DNA of 64,000 nucleotides from contig CAZGFY010000002.1 in the NCBI GenBank assembly GCA_964525015.1, forward strand, positions 1 to 64,000. Direction: 5' to 3'. The position numbers and the translations under genes were made by a program. Shown here piece by piece: positions 24,442 to 34,830 of the stretch; the first letter of the stretch is position 1; every line of letters starts with the position of its first letter. Under the pieces are notes generated by a model. That model was given only the letters and a program-made list of their open reading frames with translations, did not search any database and was not told the origin of the DNA. The stretch is from RGIG3102 sp964525015 (GTDB lineage: Bacteria; Bacillota; Clostridia; Oscillospirales; Ruminococcaceae).

Positions 24442-25698
24442 TTATTCTCTCCTAATATCAGCTCCAAGCTCTGCAAATGTTTTTTCTAAAGCTTCATAGC
24501 CTCTATCTATATGCATTATCCCACTTACTATACTCCTTGTGTCATGAGATAATGAAAGCACTACTAGTGCTGCTCCTGCTCTTAAATCTTTTGCTGTAAC
24601 TTTTGCAGGAATTTGTTTTTCACCTTTTGATTGAATATAGGTATTATCATTTATATAAGCTGAAACACCAAGTGATAAAAATCCTTCAAGATAAGAAAAT
24701 CTCTTTTCAAAAACTGTTTCCTTTAATCTGAAAACGCCCTTATTATTTGCTACTCCTGCTGAAAGCAAAGGACCCATATCAGTTGCAAAGTTTGGATAAT
24801 ACCCTGTTGACACTGTTATGTCAATTTCATTCAATTTACTTCTTGTAACAAATAAATTATCGAGAATTTTTTGTATTTTACATCCACTTTGCAGTATATA
24901 TTTTTCAAATTCACCCATATAATCATGCGGATAATTTTTAATATAAACCCTTCCCCCACAAGCATTTACAGCTGATAAAATAGTGCTGGCAAAGATTCTA
25001 TCTGGAATTAGAGTGTGTGTTGTTCCGATTAAACTTTTCTTGCCTTTTATTATAATACTTCCATCACCTTTATTTTCTATATCGGCACCAGCACTATTTA
25101 AAAAAGCTATTAAATCTAAAACTTCCGGCTCTTTTGCACAACCGTGTAATACAGTTATACCAATCGCTGTTACCGCTGCCATAATAAGAGTTTGCGTTGC
25201 GCCAACACTTGGGATTTTAAGACGATAAACTGTTCCTAATAATCCTTTTTTGGGTGCTATTACAGTTATTTTATCTTCATCAGTTTTGATTTCTGCTCCC
25301 ATTTTAGATAATCCATCTAAGTGTATATCTATTGGCCTTTTACCAATATTACAGCCACCTGGCATAAATAAACTAGCTTTGCCATACCTATATAAAATAG
25401 GGGCTAAATATAAAACACTAGAACGCATCTTATTGCATAAGTCGTTTGGGATTTCACTTTTGCCATTCTTATGATATACAACGCTAATTCCATCGCTTGT
25501 GTAAGTTACAAGTCCTCCTAAATATTTAATTATTGAAATTGAAGTTTTTACATCTTCAAGATTTGGCAAGTCTTTAATAATACTTCTTGAATCAAGCATA
25601 ATTGAAGCTGCAAGAATTGGCAGTGCTGAATTTTTCGCACCTGGCACCCTCACAACACCTTTTAGCCTCTTACCGCCTGATATAATAAATTTATCCAC
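24442..25698 (-). CDS. murA: UDP-N-acetylglucosamine 1-carboxyvinyltransferase
   Basis: A 418-residue EPSP-synthase-fold enzyme that adds enolpyruvate from PEP to UDP-GlcNAc, the first committed step of peptidoglycan synthesis. The catalytic loop MPGGCNIGKRP keeps Cys116, the target of fosfomycin. The N-terminal GVVRVPGAKNSALP and the SVGATQTLIMAA segment are also typical. The start is GTG preceded by GGGGTGATG. Its position between murG and ftsQ, where Bacillus has murB, is notable. A second MurA paralogue is common in Firmicutes, so this may not be the only copy. Confidence 0.95.
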   Translation of the reverse strand: MDKFIISGGKRLKGVVRVPGAKNSALPILAASIMLDSRSIIKDLPNLEDVKTSISIIKYLGGLVTYTSDGISVVYHKNGKSEIPNDLCNKMRSSVLYLAPILYRYGKASLFMPGGCNIGKRPIDIHLDGLSKMGAEIKTDEDKITVIAPKKGLLGTVYRLKIPSVGATQTLIMAAVTAIGITVLHGCAKEPEVLDLIAFLNSAGADIENKGDGSIIIKGKKSLIGTTHTLIPDRIFASTILSAVNACGGRVYIKNYPHDYMGEFEKYILQSGCKIQKILDNLFVTRSKLNEIDITVSTGYYPNFATDMGPLLSAGVANNKGVFRLKETVFEKRFSYLEGFLSLGVSAYINDNTYIQSKGEKQIPAKVTAKDLRAGAALVVLSLSHDTRSIVSGIMHIDRGYEALEKTFAELGADIRRE

Positions 25699-25745
25699 AT
25701 CATCACCCCATTATAAGTTATGATATGCATAAATTTATATTTATG

Positions 25746-26852
25746 TTAATTAACTGGTAAGTTATTATATATAATTTCTAAACAATTTGGATTATATGCC
25801 TTTTTTGCATTTTCTCCCATTGTTTTCACTTTAGTTGGATTAAAATACAAATCATCAAATGCCGCTATTATGCTTTCTTTGTTTAAATCTTTTTCCTCAA
25901 TTAGTATTGCCGCATTTAAATCTTTTAGCACCTTGCCATTGTAAAACTGATGATTTTCGCTAACATTTGGCGATGGAATTAAAATGCTCGCCTTTTGCAT
26001 AGCTGAAATTTCAGCAATTGTTAAGGCTCCACATCTTGAAATAATTATATCAGCTGCTGCCATATATTTTTCTATATCATACAAATATTCAAACACAAAA
26101 ACATTTTCATTTTCTTGAATATTATTTTTATGCAAGAAATTTTTAAAGTCGTTATCATCATATTTTCCAACGATGTGATAATGAATGATATCCTTATTAT
26201 CTTTATTATGTACTACTAAATTTTTCATTGCATTATTTATAGCCAGTGCACCTAACGAACCACCAAATGATAGTACAACTGTTTTATTTTTGATATTTAG
26301 ATTTTTTCTTGCTTCTTCTTTGCTAGCAGTTATTATCTCTTTTCTCACTGGATTTTGCGTTACTATACATTTATCAGGATAAGCCATATATTTTGCAGCT
26401 TCTTTTGATGCCACAAATACAATATCAACTTTTTTTGATAAAATTTTATTAGTTATTCCTGCAAAGGCATTTTGTTCATGAATTGCTGTTTTCACTCCTT
26501 TACTTGCTGCTGCAAAAAGAATTGGCCCCGAAACATAACCACCTGTTCCAATAACTAAATCTGGATTTACTTCTTTTAAAATTTTATTTGCTGATGGAAG
26601 TGCAAACATTAAATTATACAAGCTTTTAATATTCCTTTTAAAATTAGTAAAATTTATTCTTCTTTGAAATCCGGTAACTTCTAAAGGATAAAACTTATAT
26701 CCTGCCTTTGTTACAATATTATATTCCATTCCATCTCTTCTACCAACAAAAACAATATTGGCTAGAGGATTTTTTTCTTTTATAAATCCAGCAATTGCAA
26801 GTCCTGGATTTATATGCCCAGCCGTTCCCCCTGCTGCAATAATAACATTCAT
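25746..26852 (-). CDS. murG: UDP-GlcNAc:lipid I N-acetylglucosaminyltransferase
   Basis: A 368-residue GT28 enzyme that converts lipid I to lipid II on the inner membrane face. The N-terminal IIAAGGTAGHINPGLAIA is the family signature. TGGYVSGPILFAA, NAFAGITNKILS and the C-terminal donor site SRCGALTIAEISA are present. AAAGGA precedes the start. It lies 32 bases after ftsW/spoVE in the same operon. Confidence 0.96.
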   Translation of the reverse strand: MNVIIAAGGTAGHINPGLAIAGFIKEKNPLANIVFVGRRDGMEYNIVTKAGYKFYPLEVTGFQRRINFTNFKRNIKSLYNLMFALPSANKILKEVNPDLVIGTGGYVSGPILFAAASKGVKTAIHEQNAFAGITNKILSKKVDIVFVASKEAAKYMAYPDKCIVTQNPVRKEIITASKEEARKNLNIKNKTVVLSFGGSLGALAINNAMKNLVVHNKDNKDIIHYHIVGKYDDNDFKNFLHKNNIQENENVFVFEYLYDIEKYMAAADIIISRCGALTIAEISAMQKASILIPSPNVSENHQFYNGKVLKDLNAAILIEEKDLNKESIIAAFDDLYFNPTKVKTMGENAKKAYNPNCLEIIYNNLPVN

Positions 26853-26884
26853 ATAAGTTTTACTTCCTTTCTAAAGTTTTAAAT

Positions 26885-28057
26885 TTAATCTTTATTTAAA
26901 TTTGCAGTTCTTGAAACAGATAACACTACCCCCATCTCTGCTAAAAGCATCATAAGCGATGTTCCCCCTGCCGAAAAAAACGGAAGAGATATCCCCGTGT
27001 TTGGAACAGTGTTAGTGGCAACAGCGATATTTAAAAACGCTTGAATGGTTATTTGTGCAACCACTCCAACAACTAGCATTGCCCCAAATCTATCTTTTGC
27101 CTTAACAGCAATATAAAAACCTCTATACAGTAGTGCTAAAAATAAAATTATAACAAGCATACCACCTATAAATCCAAGTTCTTCGCAGATAACTGCAAAT
27201 ATAAAATCGTTTTGTGGCTCTGGTAAATGCAAATGTTTTTGTCTTGAATTGCTAAGCCCTAGTCCAAATAATCCACCACTACCTATCGCAAGCAAACTTT
27301 GATAACTTTGATAGCCATCACCTTGTAAATCACTTTCAGGATTAAGCCAAGCATAAATTCTATCCTCAGCATAGTGAATTGAATCCGGATAAAGAATTAA
27401 AACTGTTACAACTACTACTGCAACTAATGCAATCGCAATTGTAAACCATTTAATATCACTCCCACCTACTAGCATCATAACTCCAGCTATACCAGTTATA
27501 ATAATAATAGCTGATAAGTGTGGCTGTAAAAATAACAATGTTAGAATTATACCTAAAACAATAACAAATGGAACTATTCCATATCTAACATCTTTCATTT
27601 TATTATAGTTTCGCTCAATTAATTTTGCATAAACTAAAATAATAGCAAACTTTGCTATTTCAGAGGGCTGAAAAGAACCTATTCCAGGAATGATAATCCA
27701 TCTTGAAACACCACTGATTATCTGCATAAATAAAACAATAACTAACAAAACAATTACTACTGCATATAAAGCCATATCAAAATTCTTTAATATTTTATAA
27801 TCAACTGTTGAAATAAAAGCCATTACTGATAATCCAATAATCGCAAATATCACCTGATCGCTAATGTAATAAAGGCTATTATCAAAGGTATAAATTGCCC
27901 TAACGTAACTTGCTGAATAAAGCATAACTAAGCCAAACCCTAATAGAATAAGCGTTATAACTAGCATTGGCATATCAACGCCATTTCCTTTTTCTGAAAA
28001 TCTAAAAAAGTCTTTAATATTAAATTTTTTCCTGTTTTTCTTTAAATTATTAGCCAA
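26885..28057 (-). CDS. spoVE: SEDS-family glycan polymerase (FtsW/SpoVE)
   Basis: A 390-residue polytopic SEDS protein with about ten spans, polymerising lipid II together with a class B penicillin-binding protein. Conserved signatures include SRWIIIPGIGSFQPSEIAK, the loop ending in QSLLAIGSGGLFGLGLSNSRQK, and GISLPFFSAGGTSLM. The cluster holds just one SEDS gene and one class B PBP gene, the latter SpoVD-like, so this could serve sporulation (SpoVE), division (FtsW) or both. The symbol is a choice from context; the family is certain. Confidence 0.9.
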   Translation of the reverse strand: MANNLKKNRKKFNIKDFFRFSEKGNGVDMPMLVITLILLGFGLVMLYSASYVRAIYTFDNSLYYISDQVIFAIIGLSVMAFISTVDYKILKNFDMALYAVVIVLLVIVLFMQIISGVSRWIIIPGIGSFQPSEIAKFAIILVYAKLIERNYNKMKDVRYGIVPFVIVLGIILTLLFLQPHLSAIIIITGIAGVMMLVGGSDIKWFTIAIALVAVVVVTVLILYPDSIHYAEDRIYAWLNPESDLQGDGYQSYQSLLAIGSGGLFGLGLSNSRQKHLHLPEPQNDFIFAVICEELGFIGGMLVIILFLALLYRGFYIAVKAKDRFGAMLVVGVVAQITIQAFLNIAVATNTVPNTGISLPFFSAGGTSLMMLLAEMGVVLSVSRTANLNKD

Positions 28058-28084
28058 GACTTTTCTCCTTTATAAAAAATCATA

Positions 28085-29095
28085 TTACCCAATATAGTAT
28101 ATGTATGAAAGATACACAAACAAAACAGTAACTATACTAAAAGCTGTAACTATCTTCACTTCACTCCAGCCACTCATTTCAAAATGATGATGAATAGGGC
28201 TCATTTTAAATATTCTTTTCCCTTTTGTTATTTTAAAATAACTTACCTGAATAACAACGCTCATAGCCTCTATTATATATAAAGCACCCATAAGCACCAA
28301 TATCTCAGGGCGATTAATCGCCCAAGCCATCCCCACAACTGCACCACCTAAAAACATACTGCCCGTGTCGCCCATAAAAACTTTTGCAGGATAAAAATTC
28401 CAAAACAGAAATCCAACACAGCCTCCAGCTAATGCACTAGCAAATAAAGCGTTTGCAAAATAGTTTGCAGTTAATGATAAAACTAAAAATCCTATCGCAA
28501 CTATAAAGGTTATCGAGGAGCATAGCCCATCAATACCATCTGTTAAATTAACAGCGTTAACTAAAAATATTATCCCTAAAAATGTTATCGGATAGTAAAA
28601 ATGCCCTATATCAATTATTCCTACAAACGGGATATCAATCCAAGTTGATATATGTCCAATAGCACTTTGCATAATTAAAAATGCACTAGCTATAATAACC
28701 TGCATTACAATTTTATATCTTGCTTTAAGCCCTAAATTTCTCTTTTTAACAACCTTTATATAATCATCAATAAAACCAACAGCACCAAATGCTAAAGCTG
28801 AAAAAACTGTTATACCAAGGCTTAGAGTTTGGTCTGATAATATTTGAATTGTTTCCTCTGGCACTGCATTTTGCAGAATATAATAACCTGAGCTCAGTGC
28901 AAAAATAATCCCTAAAACAAACATTACTCCGCCCATTGTTGGAGTTCCTTGCTTTGCTTTATGCCAAGACGGACCTTCTTCTAATATAGTTTGACCAAAT
29001 TTTAATCTTCTAAGAGCAGGAATTAAAACAAAGCCACTAATCATTGTTATTAAAAAAGCTACTATTGCAGCCACTAAAAAAGATGTTCTAATCAT
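28085..29095 (-). CDS. mraY: phospho-MurNAc-pentapeptide transferase
   Basis: A 336-residue polytopic enzyme that moves phospho-MurNAc-pentapeptide to undecaprenyl phosphate, forming lipid I. KQGTPTMGGVMF, the catalytic GFIDDYIKV, NLTDGIDGL, FMGDTGSMFLGG and MSPIHHHFEMSGW are all intact. It is directly followed by ftsW/spoVE, with no murD between them, unlike the usual order. Confidence 0.96.
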   Translation of the reverse strand: MIRTSFLVAAIVAFLITMISGFVLIPALRRLKFGQTILEEGPSWHKAKQGTPTMGGVMFVLGIIFALSSGYYILQNAVPEETIQILSDQTLSLGITVFSALAFGAVGFIDDYIKVVKKRNLGLKARYKIVMQVIIASAFLIMQSAIGHISTWIDIPFVGIIDIGHFYYPITFLGIIFLVNAVNLTDGIDGLCSSITFIVAIGFLVLSLTANYFANALFASALAGGCVGFLFWNFYPAKVFMGDTGSMFLGGAVVGMAWAINRPEILVLMGALYIIEAMSVVIQVSYFKITKGKRIFKMSPIHHHFEMSGWSEVKIVTAFSIVTVLFVYLSYIYYIG

Positions 29096-29112
29096 AGTTG
29101 ATAACTTTCCTC

Positions 29113-30462
29113 TTACTTATTTTCATATACTTTATAAATTATTTCTTCAAATGCCATTCCCCTACTTGCTTTAAAGATAACAGCGTCCTCTTTATTTAAT
29201 ATTTTTATTAAATATTCGCTAAGCTCTCCCTTTGTTTTAAATGAAAAAGCATTTTCTGAAAACCCATTTTTAATATTTTCAGCTTCCTTGCCAAAAGTTA
29301 AAAGTATATCGACCCCTTTTTCTTTTGCATATTTTCCAACTTCAAAATGTAAATCTTTTGAATTTTCACCAAGTTCTAGCATATCCCCAAAAACTGCAAT
29401 TACCCTTGTTTTTTTAAGGCTCACTAGGGCATTTATGCTCGCTTTCATCGAATCTGGAGATGCATTATAGCAATCTTCAATAAAGATTATATCATTCTTT
29501 TTTACTATATTTTGTCGCATACCGCTAATTTTGTAGTCTTTTAAATTTTTTATAACTAAAAGATTATTAAAGCCTAATTTCACTCCAACTAAGTAAGCAC
29601 AAACTGCATTTAAAACATTATGCTCGCCAATAGCTGGTATTTGTGCTGTAAATTCGCCTTTGTTTTTATCAACAATGATAAATTCTGTTGTTAAATCTTT
29701 AATTTTAATTTCTTTTGCATAAACATCGGCTGAAGTATCATTTATAGCATAGTAAAAAACATTTTTTATTTTATCTGTGCTAACTGTTTTTAAAAATTCA
29801 TCATCTTTATTTAATATTAAAATTCCATCTTCTTTTAACCCATCGCATATTTCCATTTTAGCCTTTAAGATATTTTCCCTTGTTTTTAAATGCTCTATAT
29901 GCGATATACCAATATTAGTTATCACTGCGATATCAGGGGTTGTTGCAAGTGAAAGTTTACTAATATCATTAAGCGCAGTCATTCCCATTTCTAAAACAAT
30001 CATTTTATCTTCTTTTGACATTTTATAAACAGTTTTGGGAAGTCCGAGTTCGTTATTATTATTCCCCTCACTTTTAATTGTTTTTAAAAACGGAGAAATT
30101 GCAGCATATATAAAATCTTTAGTAGTTGTTTTTCCAACAGAGCCTGTTACTGCTATTTTTTTTATATCAAAATTTTGTATATAATTTTTTGCCATTACAA
30201 TATTTGTATCTAAAACACTGCTGACTACAGCTAGCTTATCTTTTTCTATGCCAGCTATATCATTTTGACTAATAACAAGCTGTACACCTTTTTCAATCGC
30301 TGCCTTTGCATAGTCTTCACCATTAACTCTTTCACCTTGTATAGCAAGAAAAACACTATTTTCCCTAGCTTCTCTTGAATCTGAGGTTACATTATTAATA
30401 TACACATCTTCTTTTGGCACAAAAAAACCAGATGTTAATTTTGATAATAAAATATTCTCCAT
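29113..30462 (-). CDS. murF: UDP-MurNAc-tripeptide:D-Ala-D-Ala ligase
   Basis: A 449-residue Mur ligase adding D-Ala-D-Ala to the UDP-MurNAc-tripeptide. N-terminal NNVTSDSREARENSVFLAIQG, the ATP loop VTGSVGKTTTKD, EMGM, and the DCYNASPDSM segment are diagnostic. The start lies eight bases after the murE stop, with only a weak Shine-Dalgarno sequence (GAAGTGG) inside murE, suggesting translational coupling. Confidence 0.95.
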   Translation of the reverse strand: MENILLSKLTSGFFVPKEDVYINNVTSDSREARENSVFLAIQGERVNGEDYAKAAIEKGVQLVISQNDIAGIEKDKLAVVSSVLDTNIVMAKNYIQNFDIKKIAVTGSVGKTTTKDFIYAAISPFLKTIKSEGNNNNELGLPKTVYKMSKEDKMIVLEMGMTALNDISKLSLATTPDIAVITNIGISHIEHLKTRENILKAKMEICDGLKEDGILILNKDDEFLKTVSTDKIKNVFYYAINDTSADVYAKEIKIKDLTTEFIIVDKNKGEFTAQIPAIGEHNVLNAVCAYLVGVKLGFNNLLVIKNLKDYKISGMRQNIVKKNDIIFIEDCYNASPDSMKASINALVSLKKTRVIAVFGDMLELGENSKDLHFEVGKYAKEKGVDILLTFGKEAENIKNGFSENAFSFKTKGELSEYLIKILNKEDAVIFKASRGMAFEEIIYKVYENK

Positions 30463-30469
30463 TTTAATA

Positions 30470-31921
30470 TTAATCCACTTCTTTAAATTTATAATTTTTC
30501 ATATATTTTTCAACTATCATCTCTTCATCAAGATAAACTGTTATCCCATTTAACACCTGATAGTCTTCGTGTCCTTTTCCACATAGAATAAGCACATCAT
30601 CATATTGTAGCATATCTAGGCTTAAATTAATAGCTTTTCTTCTATCTATTTCGCTTAAATATGGTATATTATTTTCTTTAAAATACTGGCAGGTTTCATC
30701 GAGTATTCCTTGTGGATTTTCACTTCTTGGATTATCGCTTGAAACTATTATAAAATCAGCATATTTTGCAGCAGATACAGCCATTGGCCCACGTTTACTT
30801 TTATCTCTATCCCCTGCACATCCAAATAATACATAAAATTTACCTTTTATAAAGGGTCTAAGACTTGATAAAACATTCTCAAGGCCATCAGATGTGTGAG
30901 CATAATCTCTTATAACAGTGAATGGATTTTTCACTAGTATTTCGCACCTGCCTTTAACCCCCCTAACATTTTCTAGAGCTTTGGCAGCGTTTTTAAATCC
31001 AATACCTAAAGAGTAAATGCTAAGTGCTGCTGACATTGCATTATATGCCGAGTATTCCCCTGGCATTGGAAACTGAACTCTTTGAATACTTCCTTTTCCA
31101 AGAAAAAGAAATTTAGTTGAATTTTGGGTGTATTCAATTTGTTTTGCAGTAAAATCAGCTTCATCAGTTTTCGAGGAAAAACTAAACACTTTCTTCTTTT
31201 TAAACTTTTCTATAATTTTTTTGCCATATTCATCATCATAATTCACTATAATGTTTTTAGAATTTTTAAAAAGCATACATTTAGCATCAAAATACTTATC
31301 CATAGTTTCATGATAATCTAAATGATCAACCGATAAATTCGTAAAAACTCCCACTTCAAAATCAACTCCATGAAGTCTATTTTGAACAAGCCCTTGTGAA
31401 GAAACTTCCATAACAACATACTCGCAGCCTGATTTTAGCATTTGCGAAAATAGTGCGTGCAAATCATAAGCCTGTGGCGTTGTGAATTTTGCTGGAATAA
31501 TTTGCTGATCTATCATATTTTGAACAGTGCCCAATAGCCCAACTTTTTTTCCCATTTGTTCTAACATATCTTTAATTAAAAAGCTAACTGTTGTTTTTCC
31601 ATTTGTTCCAGTTACGCCTATTATTTTTAGTTTTCTGCTAGGATTATTAAATAAATTAGCACACATTAAAGCATACACTTTTCTTGAATTCTCTACTATT
31701 ATTTGATTTTTATTTCCAGTATCATATTCGCAAACCAAAAGTTTTGCCCCTTTTTTTATTGCTTCATTGGCATAGCTATGTCCATCAAAACTATTCCCTT
31801 TACTACAAACAAATATACAGCCTTCTCTAATTTTCCTAGAATCATCTGTTATAAAATCTACTGTAAAATCTTTTATAGTTCCTTTGTATTCAATTCCTGA
31901 AAGTATTTTTCGAATATTCAT
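30470..31921 (-). CDS. murE: UDP-MurNAc-dipeptide:meso-diaminopimelate ligase
   Basis: A 483-residue Mur ligase adding the third residue of the stem peptide. TDDSRKIREGCIFVC, the ATP loop VTGTNGKTTVSFLI and YAHTSDGLENVL are present. The C-terminal signature SSDNPRSENP carries the DNPR motif of meso-diaminopimelate-adding enzymes (lysine enzymes differ here), so the wall is probably of the mDAP type. The frame extends upstream to a TTG overlapping spoVD, but the ATG at 31921 has AAGAGG at good spacing. It starts ten bases after spoVD. Confidence 0.95.
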   Translation of the reverse strand: MNIRKILSGIEYKGTIKDFTVDFITDDSRKIREGCIFVCSKGNSFDGHSYANEAIKKGAKLLVCEYDTGNKNQIIVENSRKVYALMCANLFNNPSRKLKIIGVTGTNGKTTVSFLIKDMLEQMGKKVGLLGTVQNMIDQQIIPAKFTTPQAYDLHALFSQMLKSGCEYVVMEVSSQGLVQNRLHGVDFEVGVFTNLSVDHLDYHETMDKYFDAKCMLFKNSKNIIVNYDDEYGKKIIEKFKKKKVFSFSSKTDEADFTAKQIEYTQNSTKFLFLGKGSIQRVQFPMPGEYSAYNAMSAALSIYSLGIGFKNAAKALENVRGVKGRCEILVKNPFTVIRDYAHTSDGLENVLSSLRPFIKGKFYVLFGCAGDRDKSKRGPMAVSAAKYADFIIVSSDNPRSENPQGILDETCQYFKENNIPYLSEIDRRKAINLSLDMLQYDDVLILCGKGHEDYQVLNGITVYLDEEMIVEKYMKNYKFKEVD

Positions 31922-31931
31922 AGAAAACCTC

Positions 31932-34214
31932 TTATTCAACGTAATTTGCAGCTTGCAGTGTAACCGTTACTGACGTACCAATTGGAACTTCATCTCCTGC
32001 ATTTAAACTCTGTGATAAAACTGTAACTCCACCACCACTCGCAATAGCACCTGTTTCTTTATAATTAAGTCCAACCTGCTCTAGCTTTGCTTTTGCACTA
32101 GCATCACTCATTCCCACAACATCTGGAACTTCAACCATAATTGGCTCACTAACTTCTGTGTATAAAATAACAGTTGTTCCTTTTACTTCTTTTTTACCAC
32201 CAACTGGAAACTGAGATTCAACCGTTTGGCCACTTCCGATAATATTAACTTCAAACCCAGCCCTTTGAATTGAAGTACTAGCTTCTGTTATTGTTTCGCC
32301 AGTTACATCTGGTATTGTTACTGGTGCTGTTGAAAGTTCCTCAGCTGAGAAAACCTGCTCTACTCCAAGATACGGAAGGATATCTCCCATTAGAGCACCA
32401 ACAACAGGCCCTGCAAGTATACCACCATAATATGAGTATGAATCTGGATCATCAAAATAAACTAAAATTGCTATTTGTGGATCATCCATAGGTGCAACTC
32501 CAACGAATGAAGCGATATAATCCTCTTCTTCACCCTCTGCTTCTACTGTGTCCAGCTTTTGACTGGTACCACTCTTACCACCCACACGATAACCCCTATT
32601 GTACACGTGCATAGCATTACCGCCTGGCAGTGCATTTTGTTCTAGCATATTTGCAATTTCAGCTGATACATCTTCGCTTATTACCTGTCTTTTAACTTCC
32701 GGCGTTAGCGTTTCAACGATATTCCCTTCTTCATCAGTTAAAGCTGACACTAAATGTGGCTGAACTAAATTTCCTCCATTAACAGCCGTTGAAACAGCTG
32801 TTAACATTTGTATTGGCGACACTTTATTACTTTGACCAAACGAAGAAGATGAAAGCTCTACTAAATCAAGGCCATCTTCCTCGTAGTGAATACTATTCGC
32901 CTCACCCGGTAAATCAATTCCTGTTTTATCTGCTAAACCAAAGGCTGAAAAATATTCATAAAATGTTTCTGAGCCCATGCTTTGCCCCATTTGTATAAAG
33001 GCAACGTTACAAGAGTTCATAAGTGCTTGAGTAAATGTTTGAGTTGTTCCTGCATGATAGCCAGAGTTTGCACACTTCATCGTGTGTGGACCTACTTGAA
33101 TAGAACCATGGCAGGTAAATCCACTATATATACTAGCTGTACCACTATCTAGCGCTGCTGCTGCCGTTACAATTTTAAAAACCGAGCCCGGCTCATATAA
33201 ATCACTAACAGCTTTATTTCTCCACTGATCATTTTGAGCCTCGCTTATCGCTGTCGCTCTTTCTTCATCATTTTCAATGGCGTAAACCTGGGCTGCAATC
33301 TCTTCATCATATATAGTAAAAGGGTCGTTCGGATCAAACTGCGGCGATGTTGCAAGCCCTAAAATCGCTCCTGTGTTAACATCCATTGCAACTGCAACTG
33401 CACCTTCTTGAACATTATGTAGTTCTGCATTTAATTCTAGATGTTTTTCTAAATAATGCTGAATTGTTTCATCAATTGTGGTAATAAGGCCATATCCATT
33501 CTGTGGCTCCACCACAACCTCGTAGCCTGCCCCTATATCATCACCATAGGCATTTTGAGCAGATACAATAACTCCTTTTGTTCCAGCTAGCTCAGCTTCA
33601 TAATAAGACTCAAGCCCTGCAAGACCTTGGTTATCTGCGCCAGTAAAGCCTAATATAGTGGATGCGAAATCACCATAAGGATAATATCTAGTGTATGATT
33701 CTTGAAGATATATCCCAGAAAACATCAGTTTGCCTTCTTCATCCCTAACAGATTGACTAACTAAATCGGCAATTGGCTTTTCAACATCACTTTTTAATAA
33801 TCTATAATAGCTATCAGTATATGATAGCTGCTCTAAAATAAAGCTTTCTTCAACTTCTAATATTGGAGCTAAAATTCTTGCGATTTCACCATGAATTTCC
33901 GCTGTTTTAATAGGGTCATCTTTTACCACTATATCAGCTGGTGAAATTACAACATCCCAAACAGTTATATTCTGCGCTAAAACCTTCATATTCGAATCAT
34001 ATATCGTTCCCCTAGCTGGCGAAATATACGTTTCGTCTAATTGCACTGCTGCTGCTTTTGCCTTATATTCTTCATGATCTACTATTTGTATATTATACAT
34101 TCTATATACAATAACACTTACAAATAGTACAAACGGAATAAATACAATCCATATTCTCATTCTCATATCATTTGTAACATTGTTATTTCTAGTAGACATT
34201 CTTTTTTTATCCAT
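31932..34214 (-). CDS. spoVD: class B penicillin-binding protein, SpoVD/FtsI type, with two PASTA domains
   Basis: A 760-residue transpeptidase with one N-terminal membrane span (about residues 20-40), a PBP dimer domain, and a transpeptidase domain with all motifs: SVFK (in PGSVFKIVTAA), SCN (NSCNVAF) and KSG (GGKSGTSQ). Two PASTA domains end the protein (VTIPDVTGETI and VEVPDVVGMSDA). It crosslinks septal or spore-cortex peptidoglycan with its SEDS partner. Two PASTA repeats resemble Bacillus PBP2B, while sequence style and cluster context resemble SpoVD, so the role in division versus sporulation is open. The ATG at 34214 has AAAGGAAAG before it; an in-frame ATG at 34232 lies upstream of that site. 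Confidence 0.9.
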   Translation of the reverse strand: MDKKRMSTRNNNVTNDMRMRIWIVFIPFVLFVSVIVYRMYNIQIVDHEEYKAKAAAVQLDETYISPARGTIYDSNMKVLAQNITVWDVVISPADIVVKDDPIKTAEIHGEIARILAPILEVEESFILEQLSYTDSYYRLLKSDVEKPIADLVSQSVRDEEGKLMFSGIYLQESYTRYYPYGDFASTILGFTGADNQGLAGLESYYEAELAGTKGVIVSAQNAYGDDIGAGYEVVVEPQNGYGLITTIDETIQHYLEKHLELNAELHNVQEGAVAVAMDVNTGAILGLATSPQFDPNDPFTIYDEEIAAQVYAIENDEERATAISEAQNDQWRNKAVSDLYEPGSVFKIVTAAAALDSGTASIYSGFTCHGSIQVGPHTMKCANSGYHAGTTQTFTQALMNSCNVAFIQMGQSMGSETFYEYFSAFGLADKTGIDLPGEANSIHYEEDGLDLVELSSSSFGQSNKVSPIQMLTAVSTAVNGGNLVQPHLVSALTDEEGNIVETLTPEVKRQVISEDVSAEIANMLEQNALPGGNAMHVYNRGYRVGGKSGTSQKLDTVEAEGEEEDYIASFVGVAPMDDPQIAILVYFDDPDSYSYYGGILAGPVVGALMGDILPYLGVEQVFSAEELSTAPVTIPDVTGETITEASTSIQRAGFEVNIIGSGQTVESQFPVGGKKEVKGTTVILYTEVSEPIMVEVPDVVGMSDASAKAKLEQVGLNYKETGAIASGGGVTVLSQSLNAGDEVPIGTSVTVTLQAANYVE

Positions 34215-34346
34215 TAATGTCTTTCCTTTCATTCTTTCACTTTTATATATAAATATTTAAGCGAAGAACCTATAAACAAAAAGTTTTAAATTCTCCGCCT
34301 GCTCTTAATAGAATTTCAAATTCTATTTTTATATAATAATATTTTT

Positions 34347-34814
34347 TTATGGTAATAAATATGACAATATTGGCTGAACAAAAACATTAACCTTGTCTGT
34401 AAAACTTTCTGTTGATTTATCAATTGAGTTTTCAGTTTCTAAGTTAACATAGGATATTTGGTAATTCTCAAGTTTTGTGTATCCTAGAGAGTTAACAGCA
34501 TAATCCTCTACTTGTTCTAAACTAAACTGACTTTCAAGCGTTAAACCTAGATAACTTTTTTCTCCTTCTAAATCTGATATTGTATCATTAACTTGTGAAA
34601 TTTTTGAGCTATAATCTGCAACTTCCGCATTTGAATACACAACAGCAATAGCTAGCGATAACATCACAGCCATTGACACTATATTAATTAGCACTTTACT
34701 AAAGCCAAACTTTGTTTTTGCTTTAATAGCCTTTGCACTTTTTTCTCTTGGCGCTCTAATTGGCGCTTCATTTTCATAAACAGATAAATCATATGCTAGA
34801 TTTCTGTATTCCAT
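34347..34814 (-). CDS. ftsL: cell division protein FtsL
   Basis: A 155-residue small bitopic protein: a charged N-terminal tail, one membrane span (about residues 42-62), a heptad-rich coiled coil (about 63-105), and an extended polar tail. Position between rsmH and the PBP gene, topology and size identify FtsL, although the sequence itself is weakly conserved. It bridges FtsQ and DivIC in the septal complex. AAAGGAG precedes the start, 16 bases past the rsmH stop. A 132-base gap to spoVD contains a short hairpin (AATAGAATTT/AAATTCTATT) and no clear promoter. Confidence 0.8.
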   Translation of the reverse strand: MEYRNLAYDLSVYENEAPIRAPREKSAKAIKAKTKFGFSKVLINIVSMAVMLSLAIAVVYSNAEVADYSSKISQVNDTISDLEGEKSYLGLTLESQFSLEQVEDYAVNSLGYTKLENYQISYVNLETENSIDKSTESFTDKVNVFVQPILSYLLP

Positions 34815-34830
34815 TGCAGTTTTTTCTCCT

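Noticed and set aside
23595..24476. ftsQ starting at the TTG at 24476
   Set aside because: That start lies deep in murA without a ribosome site; the TTG at 24440 has AGGAGAG six bases before it.
31932..31939. murE start overlapping spoVD at 31939 (TTG)
   Set aside because: The ATG at 31921 has AAGAGG at good spacing and gives the normal length.
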